Assembly (NCBI GenBank): GCA_963702955.1
Contig: OY969774.1
Coordinates: 496,001 to 560,000 of the forward strand
Source: VRUE01 sp963702955
GTDB lineage: Bacteria > Actinomycetota > Thermoleophilia > Solirubrobacterales > 70-9
Length of the DNA stretch: 64,000 nt
Direction of reading: 5' to 3'
Below are positions 59,653 through 64,000 of the stretch, in pieces; position 1 is the first letter of the stretch, and the number at the start of each line of letters is the position of its first letter. The notes beneath the pieces are model-generated. The model did not search any database. It had not been told where the DNA came from and saw only the letters and a list, made by a program, of their open reading frames with translations. Position numbers and translations under genes: made by a program.

Positions 59653-60438
59653 TCAGCCCAGCGGCACCACCCCCTTGCCCTCGGTCGCCTGGGTGAGCCG
59701 GTAGCTCTCCGATCCCTCGGTGACGATCACGTGCGCGTGATGGAGCAGGCGGTCAACGGTCGCCGTGGCGAGCGTCTGCGGCATCAGCTCGTCGAAGCCC
59801 GAGGGGTGGATGTTGGAGGTGATCGCCAGCGAGCGCTTCTCATAGGCGGCGTCGACGACGCGGAAGAGCGCCTCGGCGGCCTCGGGGGAGACCGGCATCA
59901 TGCCGACGTCGTCGATCAGCACCAGATCGGCTTTGATCAGCTTGGCGATCGCCTTGGTCACCGAGCCGTCAGCGCGGTGGCCGCGCAAAAGCGCCTCGAG
60001 GCTCTCCAGCGTGTGCCAGGCGACGGCTTTGCCCTTGTCGATCGCCAGGTGCCCGAGCGCCTCGGCGAAGTGGCTCTTGCCGGTGCCGCTCGGGCCGCAG
60101 AGGCAGACGTTCTCCCCGCGCTGCATCCACTCCAGGGTGCGCAGCGCCTGCTGGGTCGCCGCGGGGATCGAGGAGACGTCCCCTTCCCAGGCATCGAACG
60201 TCTTGCCGGCGGGCAGCCCCGAGCGGCGGCGGCGGATCCCGATCGCCGCCTCGGCGCGGCCCTTGACCTCGACCTCCAGCAATGCCCGCAGCACCTCTGA
60301 GGGCTCCCAGCGCTGGGAGGCGGCGGTGGCGAGTACCTCCGGCGCCACCTTGCGGATGTGGGGCATGCGCAGGGTGCGCAGCATCTCCTGCAGGCGATCG
60401 TCGATCGGCGGCGGCTCAGGCGCCTTGACGGCCATCAT
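59653..60438 (-). CDS. istB: IS21-family helper ATPase IstB
   Basis: The 261-residue AAA+ ATPase has Walker A LCGPSGTGKSHFAEALGHLA, Walker B DLVLIDDVGMMPVSPEAAEA and RSLAITSNIHPSGFDEL. It pairs with IstA to choose target DNA. Its ATG overlaps the istA stop by 4 bp. Complete. Confidence 0.94.
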   Translation of the reverse strand: MMAVKAPEPPPIDDRLQEMLRTLRMPHIRKVAPEVLATAASQRWEPSEVLRALLEVEVKGRAEAAIGIRRRRSGLPAGKTFDAWEGDVSSIPAATQQALRTLEWMQRGENVCLCGPSGTGKSHFAEALGHLAIDKGKAVAWHTLESLEALLRGHRADGSVTKAIAKLIKADLVLIDDVGMMPVSPEAAEALFRVVDAAYEKRSLAITSNIHPSGFDELMPQTLATATVDRLLHHAHVIVTEGSESYRLTQATEGKGVVPLG

Positions 60439-61928
60439 CGTCCGAATCCCTCCCAGGCGGCGGTCGAGCTCTGCAACGTGGCGGCCTCGGAGTGGCGAGG
60501 CGGGAACTCGATCACCTCGCCGCCTTCGCGGTGGGCGAGGATCGAGGCGAGGTCGCCGTCGTCAAAGCGCTTGGCATCGGCCGCTGCCTCGAGCGCGGAG
60601 TTGACCTCTCCGGCGCCGTGCATCTTCGCCAGGTCCACCGCCTCGGCCATCTTGCGGCGCAGCCGGCGAGCCCCGGCCGCCGCGGCGCGGGTCAGCCACT
60701 TGGCCGCGCCCGGGCCGATCGCCAAGAAGGCCGCCTCCTCGGCGCCCCCGGCGCGCGGGCGGCGCGCCAGGGCGCCGGGCGGACGGGGCGGGTAGTGGGA
60801 ATCGGAGATCCGCGGCGAGCCGGGCGTCGTCAGCAGGTGGCGGGCGACCTCGCGCGGGCCGCGGGCGCCGTCGGCGTGCACGACGATCAGCTGCTCCTCG
60901 GTGGCCCGCGCCCAGACGCGCTCGCCGACCAGCTCGTGGGGCACCGAGTAGATCGCGCGGCCGACCGAGATCGTCGCCTCGCGGGAGACCTTGCGCGTCT
61001 CCCCGAAGCACAGCGTGTGGGGCGAGTCGGGAAGCGGGTGCAGGCGCTGCCGCTCCTCGCGGAGCATCTCGACCGGCGCGCGGCCGGTGACGCGGTGCTC
61101 GCGGGCGTTGACCCGCTCGCAGAAGGCCTCGCAGGCTTCCTCCAGCTCGGCGAAGCTCGCGTAGCCGGGCCGCAGGTTGTGGTCGGTGGGGACGATGTCG
61201 GCCTTGGCGATCTTCACAGTCGCCTCCGAACCTCCCTTCGTCTCTGGATCGGCGGGCACGCAGGTAGCGACGCTCAGCCCGTAGTGGCGCGAGGCGGCGA
61301 CGATCTGCGGGTTGCGCACCGCGATCCCGCAGACGTGGTCGGTGGTGACGGTCTTCTCGTTGTCGGTGAGGGCGTAGGTCGGGCAGCCGCCGACGGCGCG
61401 CAGGGTGCGGTCCAGCGCCATCACCACGCTCGGCAGGGTGCGGTTGACCAGAGGCAGCACGACCCTGAAGCGCGACCAGGCGAGCCAGGCGCAGAACAGC
61501 GAGGTCGGCCTGCCGTCGATCTTCGGCCCCTCGCCGTAGTCCCACTGCAGCCACAGGCCCGGCTCGGGGACCCAGGGGCGGGTGACGCGCAGCTGCCCGG
61601 CGCCATAGGCCTCCTTGGCGCGGGCGACCACGCGCCGCGTGGTGCGCTCCGAGCCCCGGTAGCCCATCGCCACCAGCCGCTCGTGCACCTTGTCGGCTCG
61701 CACCTTGCCCTTGGAGCGCTCGACGAGCTCGGCGATCTTCGCCTCGTGCTCGCCGCTGCGCGGGCGGGGGCGCTGCTTGCGGCGCCAATCCCCGCCGCCT
61801 TCTTCGCGCTCTTGGACGTAGTGGGCGACCGTTTTGTGGTCGCAGCCGGCCAGCTCGGCTGCTTTTCGCAGCGAGCCGACCAAGTCAAATGCCTCAAGGA
61901 TCTCCATCACTTCCTCCGCTTTCTTCAA
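60435..61928 (-). CDS. istA: IS21-family transposase IstA
   Basis: The protein begins with a helix-turn-helix (ILEAFDLVGSLRKAAELAGC, DHKTVAHYVQ), and the DDE core has LWLQWDYGEGPKI (Asp), YALTDNEKTV (Asp) and PADPETKGGSEATVKIAK (Glu). The TTG at 61928 after GGAGGGG is preferred; an upstream in-frame ATG at 62045 would start inside the terminal repeat array. Complete and probably functional. Confidence 0.9.
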   Translation of the reverse strand: MKKAEEVMEILEAFDLVGSLRKAAELAGCDHKTVAHYVQEREEGGGDWRRKQRPRPRSGEHEAKIAELVERSKGKVRADKVHERLVAMGYRGSERTTRRVVARAKEAYGAGQLRVTRPWVPEPGLWLQWDYGEGPKIDGRPTSLFCAWLAWSRFRVVLPLVNRTLPSVVMALDRTLRAVGGCPTYALTDNEKTVTTDHVCGIAVRNPQIVAASRHYGLSVATCVPADPETKGGSEATVKIAKADIVPTDHNLRPGYASFAELEEACEAFCERVNAREHRVTGRAPVEMLREERQRLHPLPDSPHTLCFGETRKVSREATISVGRAIYSVPHELVGERVWARATEEQLIVVHADGARGPREVARHLLTTPGSPRISDSHYPPRPPGALARRPRAGGAEEAAFLAIGPGAAKWLTRAAAAGARRLRRKMAEAVDLAKMHGAGEVNSALEAAADAKRFDDGDLASILAHREGGEVIEFPPRHSEAATLQSSTAAWEGFGR

Positions 61929-62114
61929 CCCGACCCCTCCTCGCTTGCCTGCCGAACAGGCCAGCCCTAACGAGGTGGGCGGTCGGTACCGGCCGCTTGG
62001 GCCGGCTGTGGTCAGTTGGGAGTGGGGAGATCCGATGGCCACCACCGGGGAGCTTTGGCGTCCGCCAGTGGGGAAGTTCGACGGCCGCCTATGGGGAGAA
62101 TTTCATGGCCGCCG

Positions 62115-62966
62115 TCAGCCTCGCATCAGGAGGGCAATGAGGCGGTCACGGAGGCGATCCGGAAGCAGCGAGGAGATGAGGGCCTGCGCCCGAGCGTCGG
62201 GGCCAACCAGATAACGAGTGCGAGGTCGATTGGTGGTCAGGGCGTGCTCGATCGCGGCCGCCACCTTCTCGGGCGGGGAGGCCGCCTTGTCACCTTTGGC
62301 TGCAGCCGCCATGAAGCCGTCGATCGCCTTGCCGTAGAGAGGTAGCTGATCTTGGCTCAGCTGCTCCTTCCCCCGGCTCCCGGCGACGCGGCCCTTCTCG
62401 CGCATCGGTGTTTCGATCGCGCCGGGCTCGACGATCGAGACCTCCACCCCGAACGGGCGCATCTCGCCACGCAACGAGTCGCCGATCGCCTCGATCGCGT
62501 GCTTCGAGGCGGCGTAGGGGGAGAGGAAGGGCAGCGAGAGGCGCCCGTTGATCGAGCCGACGAATACGACGCGGCCGCGCGCCGCCCGCACCTGCCCGAG
62601 CAGGGCCTGCGTCACGGCGAACTGGCCGACGACGTTGGTCTCCAGCACGCTGCGGAGATCCTCGATCGGAAGCGCCTCGATCGCGCCACCGACCACAATG
62701 CCGGCGTTGTTGACGAGACCGTCGAGCCCTGCCGGGCCGACCCGCTCGCCCACTACCCTCTCCGCATCGGCGATTTGCCCCGAATCGGTTACGTCGAGCA
62801 GTAACGGCTCGATATCTCGCGAGCCCGATCTCTGGAGGGCCTCGCCGTCCTCAGCTCGTCGAACCCCGGCAAAAACCCGCCATCCCTTCGAGTCCAGTCT
62901 CAAGGCGGTTGCGCGCCCGATTCCGGTGGACGCTCCGGTGACGAGCACCGACTTCACCGCGTCCAT
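62115..62966 (-). CDS. short-chain dehydrogenase/reductase
   Basis: The 283-residue classical SDR has VTGASTGIGRATALRL (NAD(P) site), LVNNAGIVVGG, catalytic Ser in FVGSINGRLSLP and YAASKHAIEAIG (YxxxK). The substrate is unknown. Its stop codon TGA is the first triplet of the IS21 right end; removing the IS restores GGC-TAG, so the insertion kept the protein length unchanged. Confidence 0.87.
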   Translation of the reverse strand: MDAVKSVLVTGASTGIGRATALRLDSKGWRVFAGVRRAEDGEALQRSGSRDIEPLLLDVTDSGQIADAERVVGERVGPAGLDGLVNNAGIVVGGAIEALPIEDLRSVLETNVVGQFAVTQALLGQVRAARGRVVFVGSINGRLSLPFLSPYAASKHAIEAIGDSLRGEMRPFGVEVSIVEPGAIETPMREKGRVAGSRGKEQLSQDQLPLYGKAIDGFMAAAAKGDKAASPPEKVAAAIEHALTTNRPRTRYLVGPDARAQALISSLLPDRLRDRLIALLMRG

Positions 62967-63024
62967 CTCCTGGTCCGAGCACCCTCAGATGAAGGCGATT
63001 CCTGCGGGTGGTCGGGATTGAGCA

Positions 63025-63915
63025 TCACCGCGAGGTCGCCTCGAGGATCTGGCCGGCGTGGTCCTCGAGCAGGAAATGACCGGCACCCTCAATCCAGGAA
63101 GGTTCGGGTGACCGAAGCGTGGCGATCCAGTATTCGGCGTGAGAGGGGGGAGCGACCTTGTCGCGGCGGCCGTGGATCAGGTGAACGGGCATCTCGATCT
63201 CGGCCGGATCGAAGCCCCACGGCCGCAGCAGCGTCTGCATGTCTTCGGTGAAGCCACGGCCTCGGGAGGGGGTCGCCTCGACGTAGGCGATAGCCATGCG
63301 CCTGCTTACCTCGGGCCGGCGGACCACGGCTCTGTCCACGCTCGCGAGTCCAGAGGACGCGATCATTGCCAAGCCGCGCGGGCGCCGCCGGGCCAACAGC
63401 CCCATCGCCGAGTAGACGAGCGTCATCGCTGAGGGCAGGCGTGCCGCCAGTCGCCAGGCCGCCGCGCTCGACATCTGCTCGATGAAGCCGGGTAGGTCGA
63501 GCCTGCCGCACCCGCTGACGAGGGCCACCGAGCTGACCTGGGATTGCAGCTCGTGGGCGCAAGCGAGGGCGTAGGCCCCACCTGCGGACCAGCCGGTGAC
63601 AGCAAAGCGGTCGAGCCCGAGCTCGTTCGCGAGGTCAGTCACATCGGAGGCCCAGTCGATCACCGAGCGCCCCGGCTGTTGGTCCGAGCCGCCGATTCCG
63701 GGACGGTCGACCGAGATCAGCCGAATGCCCCGCTCCGCACAGGCCGCACCCCCGCTCCAGCCGAAGCGACCGTCGGGAAGTCCGTGGAAGTGCAGCAGAG
63801 GGCTCCCGTCGACCGGACCCCATTCCGCATACGCGAGCGAGCGCCCGTCACGAACGCGAGCCGTGCCGAGGCGGGCGCCGCCTCCTGGGCCGGTCAAGAC
63901 CCCGGCGGACGCCAC
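63025..63915 (-). CDS. alpha/beta hydrolase
   Basis: The 296-residue protein has oxyanion region LLHFHGLPDGRFGWSGGAA, nucleophile elbow VTGWSAGGAYALACA, acid in HLIHGRRDKVAPPSHAEYW and late His in IEGAGHFLLEDH. Substrate unknown. It is upstream of the SDR gene on the same strand with a 58-bp gap. Its ATG overlaps the end of the GNAT gene by 22 bp. Confidence 0.85.
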   Translation of the reverse strand: MASAGVLTGPGGGARLGTARVRDGRSLAYAEWGPVDGSPLLHFHGLPDGRFGWSGGAACAERGIRLISVDRPGIGGSDQQPGRSVIDWASDVTDLANELGLDRFAVTGWSAGGAYALACAHELQSQVSSVALVSGCGRLDLPGFIEQMSSAAAWRLAARLPSAMTLVYSAMGLLARRRPRGLAMIASSGLASVDRAVVRRPEVSRRMAIAYVEATPSRGRGFTEDMQTLLRPWGFDPAEIEMPVHLIHGRRDKVAPPSHAEYWIATLRSPEPSWIEGAGHFLLEDHAGQILEATSR

Positions 63916-64000
63916 ATTCGGGTGACCGTGAAGTCGCTGCGACCCAGCTTGAACTCTTCGATCGCCTCGAAGCCGTGTCGCTCATAGAGCGCCCGGTTGC
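63894..64000 (-). CDS. GNAT-family acetyltransferase, C-terminal end (cut by window)
   Basis: The last 34 codons, starting NRALYERHGFEAIEEFKLGR and ending TRMWRPPGS, match the end of a GNAT fold, where N-x-A-x-x-x-Y-E-(K/R)-x-G-F is the acetyl-CoA-side motif. The stop is TGA at 63894-63896. The rest lies beyond the window edge. Confidence 0.75.
   Translation of the reverse strand, partial: NRALYERHGFEAIEEFKLGRSDFTVTRMWRPPGS

Larger units (their letters stand above)
59476..62117 (-). mobile_element. IS21-family insertion sequence, complete
   Basis: The ~2.64-kb element carries istA and istB. Its ends begin TGTCAACGGCCATCGAGAAT (left) and, on the other strand, TGACGGCGGCCATGAAATTC (right). 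Each end has several spaced copies of a GGCGGCCAT(n6)TCCCCA unit (left about 59479-59575, right about 62024-62117), as IS21 transposases require. A 6-bp target duplication GCCTCG flanks it (59470-59475 and 62118-62123). It inserted at the stop codon of the SDR gene. Confidence 0.92.

Overview
The window is about 64 kb of very GC-rich bacterial DNA. Gene content suggests a deep-branching actinobacterium of the Thermoleophilia/Solirubrobacterales type. The evidence is dense translational coupling through ATGA/GTGA overlaps, many GTG starts, a SepIVA-like coiled-coil gene beside coaD, a zinc-ribbon L28, and a PriA that keeps its Walker A motif. This placement is inference from content, not a database match.

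Positions 1-52950 are mostly a core-genome backbone. They run aroG(partial)-tyrA-aroA-cmk-der-metK; then priA-def-fmt-rsmB-(zinc ribbon)-rpe-K+ channel; a convergent glycosyltransferase/flippase pair; the riboflavin operon ribD-ribE-ribBA-ribH; a PIN-domain toxin-antitoxin pair; rpmB; a GIY-YIG gene; an MMPL transporter; yloV/fakA-like-recG-rsmD-coaD-sepIVA; yceD and a methyltransferase; rpmF-plsX-acpP-rnc-smc-ftsY-ffh-rpsP-khpA-trmD-rplS-lepB-rnhB; yraN; comM-dprA-thiD-ilvD; an alpha/beta hydrolase and a 5-formyl-THF cyclo-ligase-like gene; xerC/D; a WhiG/FliA sigma factor with two small downstream genes; a hydrolase-cyclase fusion; a VOC protein and a small secreted protein. The order resembles the priA...rpmB...recG...plsX-acpP-rnc-smc-ftsY-ffh-rpsP...rplS...dprA...xerC...sigD order of Bacillus, with rimM, topA and yloU missing from their usual slots.

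From the tRNA-Gly(GCC) at 52969 to about 62117 the character changes to an accessory island. It holds a three-Cys-motif (DUF5131/Gp37-Gp68) gene facing its partner tcmP, an abiEi-like gene with only a stump of abiEii, a second toxin-antitoxin-like pair, a group II intron 3' remnant (domains V and VI), a complete IS3-family element, a truncated cytochrome P450, a LuxR-regulator fragment, and a complete IS21-family element that landed exactly on the stop codon of an SDR gene. The last 1.9 kb holds that SDR gene, an alpha/beta hydrolase and the end of a GNAT gene.

The most unusual observations are four. The SMC protein is 810 residues long with both ATPase half-domains but no visible hinge. Two copies of a ~100-nt multi-hairpin element each sit inside a long stem of different sequence, directly downstream of rpmB and mmpL, and bracket a GIY-YIG nuclease gene. 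A 17-bp perfect palindrome lies in frame inside ribD. A strong intrinsic terminator abuts the rplS start codon. priA carries an apparent one-base frameshift in a G run.
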